Assembly (NCBI GenBank): GCA_964291365.2
Contig: OZ219989.1
Span: forward strand, 3,968,001-4,032,000
DNA length: 64,000 nucleotides
From: JBDWFY01 sp964291365
GTDB taxonomy: Bacteria; Pseudomonadota; Alphaproteobacteria; Rhizobiales; Stappiaceae
Direction: 5' to 3'
The notes beneath the pieces were generated by a model, which saw only the letters and a program-made list of their open reading frames with translations, did no database searches and had not been told where the DNA came from. Of this stretch, positions 30,245 to 40,789 are shown in pieces; within the stretch, counting starts at the first letter, position 1, and each line of letters starts with the position of its first letter. The position numbers and the translations under genes were made by a program.

Positions 30245-32821
30245 TTAATCAAACGTAAATTCTAATTGATCTTTTCCCGAAGAAACCTTAACACTAGTTC
30301 CATCAGTAACTTTACCTTCTAGAATTTTACCAGCTAAATGATCTTGAAGTTGAGTTTGAATGACTCTCTTGAGTGGTCGTGCCCCATAAATTGGATCATA
30401 CCCTTTGTTTGCTAACCACTTTCTTGCGTTATCATCTAAGCTCAAATCAATGTTTCGATCAGCTAACAGAGTTCGTAGCAGATTGAATTGGATATCAACA
30501 ATTTCAACCATTTGTTCGCGTTGTAATCGATGAAATAGTACAATTTCATCAATACGATTCAAAAATTCTGGTCGAAAATTAGCTCTTACAACTGCCAAAA
30601 CATCATCTTTCACAGCATCGGTATCATCTCCTTCTTTTTGATTAGCCAAATACTCTGCACCTAAATTTGAAGTCATAATGATCATAGTATTTTTAAAGTC
30701 TACAGTTCGTCCTTGACTATCGGTAAGTCGACCATCATCCAAAACCTGCAATAAAATATTGAAAACTTCTGGATGAGCTTTCTCGATTTCATCAAATAGT
30801 ACAACTTGATATGGTCGCCGTCGAACAGACTCAGTCAACACGCCACCTTCTTCATAACCAACATATCCAGGAGGTGCACCAATCAAACGAGAAACCGAAT
30901 GTTTCTCCATATACTCCGACATATCAATACGTACCATTGCTTGATCGTTATCAAATAGAAACGCGGCAAGTGCTTTTGTTAATTCCGTTTTACCAACACC
31001 GGTTGGTCCAAGAAAAATAAATGACCCCATTGGTCGATTGGGATCCTGCAAACCTGCCCTTGCTCTCCGCACTGCACTGGAAACCGCGTGTATTGCTTCA
31101 TTCTGGCCAACCACCCGATGGCCAATTTCCGATTCCATTCGCAACAGTTTTTCTTTTTCACCTTGCAACATCTTATCAACAGGAATCCCAGTCCAGCGCG
31201 AAACAACCTGTGCAACATGGTCATCTGTAACTGCTTCTTCCATCATTGTTTCACTTTCCGGTGTACTCTCCATTTCCACCAGCTGCTTCTCTAGACTCGG
31301 AATTACACTATATTCAATCTCACCAGCTTTCTCTAGGTTACCTTCTCTTATTGCAATCTCTAAATTATTCCGTTCTTGATCTAACTGTTCTTTGACATCT
31401 CTTGCTGATGAGAGCTTTTCTTTTTCTGATTGCCAACGATTAGTGATCGCGGATGATTGCTCTTCTAAATCAGAAATCTCTTTTTCAAGTCTTTCTAAGC
31501 GTTCTTTAGAACCTTTATCTGACTCCTTTTTTAACGCTTCACGCTCGATCTTTAGTTGAACTAGCCGACGATCTAACTCATCCAATTCTTCAGGTTTAGA
31601 ATCTACCTGCATTCGAAGTCGACTAGCAGCTTCATCCACTAAATCAATCGCCTTATCAGGCAGCTGTCGATCAGAAATGTACCGATTTGAAAGTGTAGCG
31701 GCCGATACCACCGCAGAATCGGTAATTCGGATACCATGATGCAATTCATACTTTTCTTTCAATCCGCGTAAAATGGAAATTGTATCCTCTACAGTTGGTT
31801 CAGATACAAAGATTGGCTGAAACCGGCGAGCTAATGCCGCATCTTTTTCAACATATTTCTTGTATTCATTTAAAGTTGTTGCTCCAACACAATGTAGTTC
31901 TCCTCTGGCTAAAGCTGGTTTTAACAAATTTGAAGCATCCATCGCACCTTCAGCAGCACCGGCTCCTACCAAAGTGTGCATCTCATCAATAAATAAGATG
32001 ATTTCACCCGCAGCAGACTGAACCTCGTTCAAAACGCCCTTCAATCGTTCCTCAAATTCGCCGCGGTATTTTGCACCTGCAATCAATGCCCCCATATCCA
32101 AAATCAATAACCTTTTTTCTTTCAAAGATTCTGGTACATCACCATTTACTATTCTGTTAGCCAAACCCTCAGCTATAGCAGTTTTTCCAACTCCAGGTTC
32201 ACCAATTAAAACTGGATTATTCTTGGTTCGTCGCGATAGGACTTGAATCGTTCGACGAATTTCTTCATCCCGTCCAATAACAGGGTCTAATTTTCCATTT
32301 CGTGAATCTTCTGTTAAATCACGAGCAAATCTTCGTAGTGCATCATATTGGTTTTCTGCTGTTGCACTATCAGCTTTTTTTCCCTTTGTTTGCGACTCAA
32401 TAGCGTTATTTAGACCGCTTAAAGTAACACCTGAATTCAATAAAATTTTGCTAGCTTCAGAATCCTTTTCAGATACAATGGCTTGCAGTAGTCGTCCAAT
32501 TGTGACAAAAGCATCCCCAGCTTTTTCTGCTAATTTTTCGGCAGTTCTAAATATTTTGTCCAATTTTGGATCCAAATAAATATCACCAGACCCTCCAGAA
32601 ACCTGTGGAATTTTTTTAAGACTCTGTTCAACTCCCTCTTGAACCTGTGGAGAAACACCTCCTGCTTCGGTAATCAACCTAGTTGCAAATCCATCTGACT
32701 CATCAACAAGAGATTTAAGCACATGACTATCAGTTATACGCTGATGCCCCATGTCATTTGCAAGGCCACTTGCTGAATTGATAATATCCCTAGTTTTTTC
32801 GGTTAATTTGTTCTGATTCAT
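30245..32821 (-). CDS. clpB: ATP-dependent chaperone ClpB
   Basis: This is a full-length 858-residue disaggregase. The N-terminal Clp repeat domain is followed by the first AAA+ module (GEPGVGKTAIAEG near 207) and the long middle coiled coil (about 410-530, rich in Leu, Glu and Lys). The second AAA+ module (GPTGVGKTEL near 607) and the C-terminal D2-small domain (GYDPIYGARPLKRVI) complete it. ClpB resolubilises aggregates with DnaK. No heat-shock promoter element was clearly found upstream in 32822-33098. Confidence 0.97.
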   Translation of the reverse strand: MNQNKLTEKTRDIINSASGLANDMGHQRITDSHVLKSLVDESDGFATRLITEAGGVSPQVQEGVEQSLKKIPQVSGGSGDIYLDPKLDKIFRTAEKLAEKAGDAFVTIGRLLQAIVSEKDSEASKILLNSGVTLSGLNNAIESQTKGKKADSATAENQYDALRRFARDLTEDSRNGKLDPVIGRDEEIRRTIQVLSRRTKNNPVLIGEPGVGKTAIAEGLANRIVNGDVPESLKEKRLLILDMGALIAGAKYRGEFEERLKGVLNEVQSAAGEIILFIDEMHTLVGAGAAEGAMDASNLLKPALARGELHCVGATTLNEYKKYVEKDAALARRFQPIFVSEPTVEDTISILRGLKEKYELHHGIRITDSAVVSAATLSNRYISDRQLPDKAIDLVDEAASRLRMQVDSKPEELDELDRRLVQLKIEREALKKESDKGSKERLERLEKEISDLEEQSSAITNRWQSEKEKLSSARDVKEQLDQERNNLEIAIREGNLEKAGEIEYSVIPSLEKQLVEMESTPESETMMEEAVTDDHVAQVVSRWTGIPVDKMLQGEKEKLLRMESEIGHRVVGQNEAIHAVSSAVRRARAGLQDPNRPMGSFIFLGPTGVGKTELTKALAAFLFDNDQAMVRIDMSEYMEKHSVSRLIGAPPGYVGYEEGGVLTESVRRRPYQVVLFDEIEKAHPEVFNILLQVLDDGRLTDSQGRTVDFKNTMIIMTSNLGAEYLANQKEGDDTDAVKDDVLAVVRANFRPEFLNRIDEIVLFHRLQREQMVEIVDIQFNLLRTLLADRNIDLSLDDNARKWLANKGYDPIYGARPLKRVIQTQLQDHLAGKILEGKVTDGTSVKVSSGKDQLEFTFD

Positions 32822-33098
32822 TACCAGTTTCCTAAGTTGTGAAGTTGTTAATTGAGTTGAATAATAAAAATCGTCAAAAACCTAATTTTTTGTTGTGTAA
32901 ATTAAATTACCAACATTTTGCATATGGTATTTTTTTCTTACCAATCAATAGTATTATCAAGAAAAAATTTTTCCAAATAACTACGTTTGCTATAAAGATT
33001 AAAAAAATGGTCCATTTTCGCATCAAACTGAAAATTAAAAATTAATGCGATGTAACAATTTACGTAAACTATTCTCACCACGAAGTTGAGGCCAAAAC

Positions 33099-33869
33099 AT
33101 GACAAATAATTCAGCAATCATAAAAGAAATCTACCGTTACCCAGTAAAAGGCTTAACTGGTCAATCTCTTGAAAAAGTTGTAGTTCCTACTGGTGAAACA
33201 ATTCCCTGGGATCGAGCATTTGCTATAGAAAATGGAAGCTCAGGTTTTGATTTAAATCAACCCAAACACTTATCTAAACATCATTTTTTAATGCTAATGC
33301 GAAATGAGGAATTGGCGAAACTAACTTGCAATTTCAACGAAAATACAATGAATTTGGAAATCCTTGAAGGAACTAAGCATATTGTTACGGCCTCACTAGA
33401 CAGCACCGAAGGTAAAAAAGAAATAGAAATTGCTTTGGAGACTCGATTTAAAAAGGAACTAAAAGGTCCACTTAAGATTCTTCATAAATTCGGGTTTAGT
33501 TTTTCAGATGTCGCTGAAAAAGTTCTCCACTTAGTCAATCTCAATACCATTAAAGAGTTAGAACATAGGTTTGGACAAGCTATCAATCCAATACGCTTCA
33601 GAGCAAATATCTATGTAGATGAGCTTCCAGCATGGGAAGAATTTAACTGGATCAATCACAAAATTAGTAATGGAGATATTGAATTAACAGGTTTTGATCG
33701 CACTACAAGATGCGCGGCAACTGAAGTTGACCCTAAGACAGGTGTTCGAAACATTAACCTCACGCAACAGCTTTTGCGACAATATAACCACGCGGATTGT
33801 GGTATATATTTGAAAGTAACAAATGGAGGGAGGTTATCTAAAGGGAATCGCTTAGAATTGACTAATTAA
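33099..33869 (+). CDS. MOSC domain-containing protein
   Basis: This 256-residue protein has an N-terminal MOSC_N barrel (EIYRYPVKGLTGQSLEKVVV) and a C-terminal MOSC domain with the conserved cysteine in R-T-T-R-C-A-A-T-E-V-D-P near residue 204. The N-I-N-L and D-C-G-I-Y segments are also present. MOSC domains bind molybdenum cofactor and act in sulfur transfer or in reduction of N-hydroxylated compounds (mARC, YcbX). The compact length suggests a stand-alone YcbX/YiiM-like enzyme; the electron partner is not nearby. The ATG has a GAGG-containing site. Confidence 0.85.
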   Translation: MTNNSAIIKEIYRYPVKGLTGQSLEKVVVPTGETIPWDRAFAIENGSSGFDLNQPKHLSKHHFLMLMRNEELAKLTCNFNENTMNLEILEGTKHIVTASLDSTEGKKEIEIALETRFKKELKGPLKILHKFGFSFSDVAEKVLHLVNLNTIKELEHRFGQAINPIRFRANIYVDELPAWEEFNWINHKISNGDIELTGFDRTTRCAATEVDPKTGVRNINLTQQLLRQYNHADCGIYLKVTNGGRLSKGNRLELTN

Positions 33870-34122
33870 CTACGTTAGACCATAGGTATTTTGTTTCAAC
33901 TTAGTTTTATAAACATCAAAACTGCCAACTAAGAAAACTGATCGAATCAGATACGAAACTCAATTCATAATCTGTATCAAGTGGTATGATTGACAAATTT
34001 CAATGTAATTTATTCTTAGCCAATCTCCAAATATATAGCAACATGTTAACCAATCCACTATAGTTCAATTAGTTACAATTCGGGCTTTGATTTCAGAAAA
34101 AAGACATCAATTTCAGAACAAA

Positions 34123-34740
34123 CTATCCAGCTGAAGGATTAAATGTAGATTCATTTCTATCTCTTTCGACCGCAACTCGACGAACACCTCGTCCACGTGG
34201 TGTATGAGTGCGATTAGAATCTAGATTAGGTGAAGTTGAGAAACTTTCCTCACTAGTACTTAAACTAGTAATTTCGTCTTGATTTTTTGATTCTTGTACA
34301 AAACTACTATTGTCCGTAGAATTATTGATTCCGACACCATTTGTTTGTTGAATAGGGTTAGTCATTACCACAGGATCTGCCCCGTTTCCTCCAGAACTAC
34401 TAACAGGTGCTACAGTTTCCGTTGGAGCTGGCTGTTGCTCTCTCGTAGTACTTTCATTAGTTGTACGCTGTGACGAAGACTGATTCCCATGTGAAGCCGC
34501 AATCATTCGCAAATAATGCTCTGCATGTTGTAAATAACTTTGCTCCAATACTGCATCACCAGTAGATTGAGCATCCCGCGCAAGTTGTTGATACTTATCA
34601 GCAATAGTTTGGGCGTTACCTCGGACCTTTACATCAGGTCCACTGGATTCGTAGTTTCGTGTCAGTGGATTTTGTGGTTTTCCACGACCTCTGCCACGTG
34701 AACGTTGCTGATTTTGTTTACTTTGGTTGTTTTGTCTCAT
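34123..34740 (-). CDS. DUF4167 domain-containing protein
   Basis: This 205-residue protein has a basic Gln/Arg/Gly-rich start (MRQNNQSKQNQQRSRGRGRGK). The conserved block follows: N-P-L-T-R-N-Y-E-S-S-G-P-D-V-K-V-R-G-N-A-Q-T-I-A-D-K-Y, then Q-S-Y-L-Q-H-A-E-H-Y-L-R-M-I-A-A. This block defines DUF4167, an alphaproteobacterial family usually encoded next to prmC-prfA, as here. The remainder is Ser/Thr/Asn-rich and probably disordered, ending in an Arg-rich segment. RNA binding is a common guess for such RG-rich starts but is not demonstrated. The role is unknown. Confidence 0.88.
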   Translation of the reverse strand: MRQNNQSKQNQQRSRGRGRGKPQNPLTRNYESSGPDVKVRGNAQTIADKYQQLARDAQSTGDAVLEQSYLQHAEHYLRMIAASHGNQSSSQRTTNESTTREQQPAPTETVAPVSSSGGNGADPVVMTNPIQQTNGVGINNSTDNSSFVQESKNQDEITSLSTSEESFSTSPNLDSNRTHTPRGRGVRRVAVERDRNESTFNPSAG

Positions 34741-35064
34741 GTTTTATGTTCTCTATAAAAGGTTTAACTGACATTCCTCGATTGGTATCATCAGTTAATT
34801 CAATATTTTGGTTAGGTTAATTTGATTCAGATTAATTCTGAATTTGTTCGAGATTAGTTCATCAACTAGATTCTCGAAAAATTTTGGCTAATACTTAGCA
34901 TTCATTTATGAATGATTTGAGAAACCAAAAACTAGTTAAATTACTAATTAACATTTGATGTCACAAAATTAGACTACGCGATTCTGATCCCATTAGTTCA
35001 AATCGTGTTGTTTTTATCGCCGCTCCCAGTCGGTATTGCTTATAGTGTTAACGCTGATTGAGAA
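34741..35064. other. Intergenic region between DUF4167 and prmC
   Basis: This 324-base AT-rich stretch lies downstream of prmC and upstream of the DUF4167 gene. Two short palindromes stand out: TTCAGA-TTAAT-TCTGAA at 34826-34842 and CATTCAT-TT-ATGAATG at 34899-34914. Either could be a protein site or a weak hairpin. No RNA gene or open frame is seen. Confidence 0.4.
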
Positions 35065-35931
35065 TTACTTTAACGTTGCCGAAACTACTCGGTCATGGCC
35101 TGATAGATCCTGAAATACACGTAAATCTCCAAATCCTGTTTTTGTTAACAAATTTAATACTGATCGACTCTGATTATATCCAATTTCGAAAAAAATTTTT
35201 CCATGTTGTGCCAATTTTTCTCCTAATTCTGAACAAAGTTTTCGAAATACTCTTAAGCCATCTTGTCCACCATCTAATGCCGCGATTGGATCACACTTAT
35301 TTACTTCCGGTGCTAGTGATGCGATTTCATTCGTCGGAATATAAGGTGGATTTGAAACTACGATATCAAATTTTTCATCAATTGCATCTGCAATCGAACA
35401 ACAAACAAATTGACTCCTGTCAGTAACTCCAATATTTGAAACGTTTTCCTTGGCTTGGGTCAAAGCCTGATAAGAAATATCTGTACCAACACCATGTGCT
35501 TTCTTTAATTCACTTAATAGTGCGATTAATATCGCACCAGATCCAGTACCTATATCCAATATTTTTAATGGTAAATCAAGACGTTTTTCTAACTTTAACC
35601 AACTTAATACATTCTCAACTAAAGTTTCAGTATCAGGGCGCGGTTCTAATGTCGCATCATTGATTTTAATGTCAAGTCCCCAGAATTCTCGTCGCCCAAA
35701 TATTCTACCAATTGTTTTACCTTCAATTCTCGCCACTGCGCGTGTTTCTAATAATTCTAATTGGTTCTTTGACACATATATACATTCTTCAACAAATATA
35801 CAAGTATCTTTAATTGAAAATGTTTCTGCGATCAATAATTTGGCATCTAATGCCGAAGAACTGATTCCGTTTTTCCGAAATTTCTTTTCCAAATCACGAT
35901 ATAATAAATTTAAATTTTTGCAATCTTTCAT
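35065..35931 (-). CDS. prmC: Peptide chain release factor N5-glutamine methyltransferase
   Basis: This 288-residue protein has an N-terminal helical domain, then a SAM-binding LKILDIGTGSGAI and the glutamine-binding V-S-N-P-P-Y-I-P-T near 190-197. It methylates the Gln of the GGQ motif of release factors. It overlaps the prfA stop by four bases (ATGA), so it is translationally coupled to its substrate's gene. This gene pairing is conserved across bacteria. Confidence 0.97.
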   Translation of the reverse strand: MKDCKNLNLLYRDLEKKFRKNGISSSALDAKLLIAETFSIKDTCIFVEECIYVSKNQLELLETRAVARIEGKTIGRIFGRREFWGLDIKINDATLEPRPDTETLVENVLSWLKLEKRLDLPLKILDIGTGSGAILIALLSELKKAHGVGTDISYQALTQAKENVSNIGVTDRSQFVCCSIADAIDEKFDIVVSNPPYIPTNEIASLAPEVNKCDPIAALDGGQDGLRVFRKLCSELGEKLAQHGKIFFEIGYNQSRSVLNLLTKTGFGDLRVFQDLSGHDRVVSATLK

Positions 35932-37004
35932 TGCACTTCTTCTAAACTTAACAAAGTAGTCTGATGATCCAATATTAACGCATCCACTACTTCATCCAAA
36001 CCTTCGCCATTGATTATTTTCTCCAATTTATAAAGTGTTAGTCCAATCCGATGGTCAGTGATGCGACCTTGTGGAAAATTATAGGTTCTTATTCGTTCCG
36101 AGCGATCCCCTGAACCAACTTGAAGTTTTCTAGATTCAGCCCTTTCATTAAATTGCTTTTCCCGCTCTATTTCAAATAATTTTGCACGCAAAAGTTTTAG
36201 TGCTCTTTCCTTATTTTTGTGTTGTGAACGCTCATCCTGAACTGCCACTACAATACCCGAAGGTTCGTGAGTAATTCGAACTGCTGAATCTGTTTTGTTT
36301 AGGTGTTGACCTCCTGCTCCAGATGCACGATAGGTATCTACCCTCAACTCTGAAGGTTTAACTTCCACATCAACTTCATCAGCCAATGGTAAAACCGCAA
36401 CGGTCGCAGCTGATGTATGAATACGACCATTAGATTCTGTTTCAGGAACTCGTTGTACCCGATGTACACCTGATTCAAACTTCAAGTGCGAAAACACCCC
36501 ATCTCCCGCTACAGTCGCAATTATCTCTTTGAATCCACCTTTTTCACCTTCACTTGCTGACAATTTTTCCATTTTCCATCCCTTCAATTCTGAATAACGC
36601 GAATACATTCGATACAAGTCACCTGCAAACAGCGCGGCCTCATCACCTCCTGTTCCAGCACGAACCTCCAAAATAGCATCATGCGAATCAGCAATATCCT
36701 TAGGTAATAATGCAATTTTCACTTTCTGAGCTAGTTCTTCTTGCTTATTCACCAGCTCAGATTTTTCGCTATCGGCAAGCTCTCGTATTTCTTTATCTGT
36801 TGATTGGTCTTGCAGTACTTCGTTCACTTCTTCCAGACCAACATCAATTTGACGCAATTCCATTATCATGCCAACCACGGGCTCTAGTTCAGCATAATCC
36901 CTTGAAAGTCGAATATATGACTCTGGATCGGGATTTGCTGCCATTTGAGACTTGATTGCATCAAAACGGTCTACTAGATTATCAACTTTTCCTAATTCCA
37001 ACAT
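35928..37004 (-). CDS. prfA: Peptide chain release factor 1
   Basis: RF1 (358 aa) reads UAA and UAG. The anticodon-like P-x-T is present as P-E-T in HRVQRVPETESNGRIHTSA. The catalytic G-G-Q lies near residues 230-232 in ASGAGGQHLNKTDSAVR. The length is standard. It is followed by the overlapping prmC and preceded by ptsP, 40 bases upstream on the same strand, so lysC-ptsP-prfA-prmC may form one transcript. Confidence 0.97.
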   Translation of the reverse strand: MLELGKVDNLVDRFDAIKSQMAANPDPESYIRLSRDYAELEPVVGMIMELRQIDVGLEEVNEVLQDQSTDKEIRELADSEKSELVNKQEELAQKVKIALLPKDIADSHDAILEVRAGTGGDEAALFAGDLYRMYSRYSELKGWKMEKLSASEGEKGGFKEIIATVAGDGVFSHLKFESGVHRVQRVPETESNGRIHTSAATVAVLPLADEVDVEVKPSELRVDTYRASGAGGQHLNKTDSAVRITHEPSGIVVAVQDERSQHKNKERALKLLRAKLFEIEREKQFNERAESRKLQVGSGDRSERIRTYNFPQGRITDHRIGLTLYKLEKIINGEGLDEVVDALILDHQTTLLSLEEVQ

Positions 37005-37044
37005 TTCAACAAAATCTCCAATATTTCTCGGTTATTTCGAAATC

Positions 37045-39357
37045 CTATATTGGTATTTTATGATTTGAAGCATAAGACTCTAAATAAAGCCTCATGTCTT
37101 CGCCTCTATCTATATTGGTAAGATTTTCTAGAAATCCAGTACTAAAATCTTCCAGATCAAGTTTTAACAACATTGCTTTGACTGGACCAATTGCAGATGG
37201 GGACATTGAAACAGACCGATAACCAAGTCCCAATAATGCCATACAAGTTAAAGGGTTTCCGGCAATCTCACCACACAACGTTATTGGTATTTCCCTACTA
37301 TACGCCATTTTAACAATAAATTTCAACGCACGCAAGAAACTTACCGAAAGAACATCAAACCGATTGGTCACTTTTAAATTTCCTCGATCAGCCGCCATAA
37401 AAAATTGAAACAAATCATTAGAACCAACAGAAACAAAATCAACTTCCGACATTAGTTCTTCTAATTGAAATAATAACGATGGTACCTCAATCATAGCACC
37501 CAATGCTACCTGCTCTGGAGCCTTCTTTTGTTCTCGTTTAAATTGCTTCAATTCTTGATTTACTAATTCACGACCACGCCGAAACTCATCAACTGTTGCT
37601 ATCATAGGAAACATTAAATTTAATTTCTGACCGGTAGCGGCGTGAAACAATGCCCTTATTTGAGTACCAAAAATCTCTGGACGATCTAGACTTAAACGAA
37701 TTGCACGCCAACCCATTGCAGGATTTTCTTCTTGGACTGCACTCATATAGGGCAAGACTTTGTCACCTCCAATATCTAGTGTTCGAAAAATCACCGGTCG
37801 ATCACCAGAATTTTCTAAGATTTGCGAATAAAACTCCTCTTGATCGTCCATGCTTGGCAATTTAGTAGCCAACATGAATTTAATTTCTGTACGAAATAAA
37901 CCAATACCGTCTGCTCCAGTCTCATCTAAGTGTGTTAAGTCTAGCAACAAACCAGCATTAAGTTTAAGCGAAATCTCAGTCCCATCCTTGGTTTTGGTAG
38001 GTTTATTTCTAAGTCGTAGATATTGTGCATTCCTCTTTGCGGTAAATTTAACCTTCTCAACAAAAGATTGGGTAAGGTCTGACGGCGGTCGTATATGAAC
38101 AATACCCGTTTCACAATCAATTATAATATCGTCCCTACTTTCAATATAAGTAGTTACATCTTTTGCGTGCCCTATCGCTGGAATACCTAATGCTTTTGCG
38201 ACAATTGCAACATGACTTGTCGGTCCTCCTTCTTCTAGTACCAATCCTCGAATACTATTGCGCTCATAATCAAATAATTCTGTTGCCCCCATATTGCGAG
38301 CAACAATAATGGCATTAGACGGATGATCAATCTCATCCGGTTCAGTTGTTTCACTAATAAGTTGCTTGATCAAGCGATTAGACAAATCGTCAAAATCGTG
38401 TAATCGCTCTCGTAAATAAGAATCAGTTATACGTAACATACGCGCGCGCGTGTCATTTTGAACCTGTTCCGCAGCCCCTTCAGCAGTTAGACCATTTCGA
38501 ATCGCCTCTTTCATTTTATTGACCCAGCCTTGATCATAGGCAAACATTCGGTAAGCTTCTAACACATCTCGATGTTCACCTGTGTGCGAAACATTACTTT
38601 GATCAAGCATTTTATCTAATGAAATTCGCAAATTATTAACGGCATCGTTAAGGCGAATAAGCTCTCTATCCGTATCCTCCGCTATTAAGTTGGTCACCAC
38701 AACCCGTGGTTCATGTAAAACAACTTGTCCTAGTCCAATCCCATTTGATAATGGAACTCCAGAAATCTCCATTGACCTGCTGAGGTCAAGCTGGGTACCT
38801 TCTTTTTCAATCTCTTGAAGTTCCTCAACTACGATTAATTCTGCCAGAACCAAAGCAGTTGTTTGCAAAGCTTCAACTTCTTCCGCTAAATAGCTTCTAA
38901 ACGCCTTATTTTGAATTACAAGTACACCTAAAACCCGACCAGAGCGCAAAATAGGAACACCCAAGAAAGAATTAAATTCTTCTTCACCCGTTTCTGGTCG
39001 TTCAACAAATGCTGGGTGATCTCTTGCATCTGATAAGTTTAAAATTTGCGCTTGAGCAGCAACTGTTCCAACTAAACCTTCACCAAATTTAAGAGTCGTC
39101 TTACGAACTGAGTCAGATTTCAACCCCTTAGTAGCAAATAATTCGAGAATTCCATCAGCACGAAGCAAATAGATTGAACAAACTTCTGCCACCACACTTG
39201 AAGCAATAATGACGACAAATTTATCCAGTCGCTCCGATGCACTCATCGGTTCGGCCATCATTAATCTTAGGTGTCGGAGTAAGGCCCTGGGACCATATAG
39301 ATTACGATCAATCACAATCCACTTCCGTTTACAACTCGATTCAAGGACAGATTTCAC
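37045..39357 (-). CDS. ptsP: Phosphoenolpyruvate-protein phosphotransferase PtsP (nitrogen PTS enzyme I)
   Basis: This 770-residue protein has an N-terminal GAF domain (about 35-165; SASERLDKFVVIIASSVVAEVCSIYLLRADG). The EI N-terminal and mobile domains follow with the phosphorylated His in G-G-P-T-S-H-V-A-I near 381. The PEP-binding TIM barrel carries GLFRTE, RTLDIGGDK and the C-terminal CGEIAGNP. PtsP starts the nitrogen-regulatory PTS cascade by moving phosphate from PEP to NPr. The start is a GTG only 33 bases after lysC. An ATG at 39261 is possible, but the residues before it (GPRALLRHLRLMMAEP) match the family N-terminus. Confidence 0.95.
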   Translation of the reverse strand: MKSVLESSCKRKWIVIDRNLYGPRALLRHLRLMMAEPMSASERLDKFVVIIASSVVAEVCSIYLLRADGILELFATKGLKSDSVRKTTLKFGEGLVGTVAAQAQILNLSDARDHPAFVERPETGEEEFNSFLGVPILRSGRVLGVLVIQNKAFRSYLAEEVEALQTTALVLAELIVVEELQEIEKEGTQLDLSRSMEISGVPLSNGIGLGQVVLHEPRVVVTNLIAEDTDRELIRLNDAVNNLRISLDKMLDQSNVSHTGEHRDVLEAYRMFAYDQGWVNKMKEAIRNGLTAEGAAEQVQNDTRARMLRITDSYLRERLHDFDDLSNRLIKQLISETTEPDEIDHPSNAIIVARNMGATELFDYERNSIRGLVLEEGGPTSHVAIVAKALGIPAIGHAKDVTTYIESRDDIIIDCETGIVHIRPPSDLTQSFVEKVKFTAKRNAQYLRLRNKPTKTKDGTEISLKLNAGLLLDLTHLDETGADGIGLFRTEIKFMLATKLPSMDDQEEFYSQILENSGDRPVIFRTLDIGGDKVLPYMSAVQEENPAMGWRAIRLSLDRPEIFGTQIRALFHAATGQKLNLMFPMIATVDEFRRGRELVNQELKQFKREQKKAPEQVALGAMIEVPSLLFQLEELMSEVDFVSVGSNDLFQFFMAADRGNLKVTNRFDVLSVSFLRALKFIVKMAYSREIPITLCGEIAGNPLTCMALLGLGYRSVSMSPSAIGPVKAMLLKLDLEDFSTGFLENLTNIDRGEDMRLYLESYASNHKIPI

Positions 39358-39390
39358 CTACTAGTGAAAAGTGTAACAGTTATGGTTGGC

Positions 39391-40647
39391 TTATTCGTCA
39401 TCCAATCCAAAAACTGTATGCAGTGAACGCACTGCTAATTCGGTATATTCAGTATCAATCAAAATTGAAATTTTAATTTCGCTAGTTGTGATTGCTCTGA
39501 TATTTATACCTTTCTCAGCCAAACCACGAAAACAAGTAGCAGCAACTCCAGCATGTGAACGCATACCCACACCAATAACCGAGATCTTTACCACATCTGT
39601 AGCCCCTTCAATTGCCGCGTAATCTTCACCATCGAGTGAAGTTTGCAAAACCTCTTTAGCTCGCAGATAATCATTTTCCGGAACCGTAAATGTGATATCT
39701 GTGGTTTTATCATCAGGAGATATGATCTGTACAATCATATCCACGTTGATCTTTGCATCCGCAAGTGGACCGAAAATGCCCGCGGCAATTCCAGGCCGGT
39801 CTGCAACCTTACGAATAGATAATTGGGCCTCATCTTTTGAAAAGGCAATTCCTGTAACTACTTGTTGTTCCACAATTTCGTCCTCACTACAAATTAAAGT
39901 ACCAATAGGATTTTGGTGATTTGATTTTTCCAGCTCCTCAAGGTCGTCAAAACTTGAACGAACAAAAGTACGCACACCCTGCAACATTGCTAACTCAACA
40001 GAGCGCACTTGTAATACCTTTGCACCTAATGAAGCCATCTCAAGCATTTCCTCATAAGAAATGCGGCCCAATCTTCTAGCTTTTGAAACAATCCGAGGGT
40101 CAGTTGTATAGACTCCATCTACATCCGTATAAATATCACAACGGTCTGCATTTAAAGCGGCTGCGAGTGCAACTGCACTAGTGTCAGAACCACCGCGACC
40201 CAAAGTTGCGATACGATTATCAGGTGCCACACCTTGAAATCCTGACACAACCGCAACTTGTTGCAAACTGGTCATACGCTCAATTAGATCAGAACCATCA
40301 ATACGTGCTATTCGTGCTGCGCCATGTGCTTCATCAGTATGTATTGGCACCTGCCAACCTTGCCAAGATCTCGCATTGATCCCCATTGATTGCAAGACAA
40401 TAGAAAGTAACCCCGAGGTAATCTGTTCACCAGCAGCAACAACTGTATCATACTCTCTTGCATCATGCATTATTGAAGCATGTCGGCACAATTGTACCAA
40501 CTCGTTTGTATGACCAGACTTGGCCGACACAACAACCGCAACTTCATGACCGGCTTCTACTTCTCTCTTTACATGAAGCGCGACACGATGGATACGTTCC
40601 AAATCTGAAACTGACGTACCACCAAATTTTAAAACTAATCTTGACAT
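39391..40647 (-). CDS. lysC: Aspartate kinase
   Basis: This 418-residue aspartokinase begins VLKFGGTSV. It has the catalytic LGRGGSDTSA and TDVDGVYTTDPR segments followed by two C-terminal ACT domains (about 270-410). It phosphorylates aspartate on the path to lysine, methionine, threonine and diaminopimelate. The ACT domains imply feedback control by lysine and/or threonine. No lysine riboswitch-like sequence was noticed upstream. It is probably the first gene of a lysC-ptsP-prfA-prmC run. Confidence 0.96.
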   Translation of the reverse strand: MSRLVLKFGGTSVSDLERIHRVALHVKREVEAGHEVAVVVSAKSGHTNELVQLCRHASIMHDAREYDTVVAAGEQITSGLLSIVLQSMGINARSWQGWQVPIHTDEAHGAARIARIDGSDLIERMTSLQQVAVVSGFQGVAPDNRIATLGRGGSDTSAVALAAALNADRCDIYTDVDGVYTTDPRIVSKARRLGRISYEEMLEMASLGAKVLQVRSVELAMLQGVRTFVRSSFDDLEELEKSNHQNPIGTLICSEDEIVEQQVVTGIAFSKDEAQLSIRKVADRPGIAAGIFGPLADAKINVDMIVQIISPDDKTTDITFTVPENDYLRAKEVLQTSLDGEDYAAIEGATDVVKISVIGVGMRSHAGVAATCFRGLAEKGINIRAITTSEIKISILIDTEYTELAVRSLHTVFGLDDE

Positions 40648-40789
40648 AATATTTTAAAATTCCAATAAATTTTAATTTAAAAATTTTTAAACCTACTTCC
40701 CTGTTTCAAGTATTTGTATCAATTCTTGATTTAGAAATCCCTTGACAACTATTAGAAATTCAACAACCTTACGACTTTATACAACTATC

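Noticed and set aside
34791..34960. TTAA-type CtrA boxes upstream of the DUF4167 gene
   Set aside because: The nearest pair is spaced by eight rather than seven bases, and TTAA is common by chance in this AT-rich DNA.
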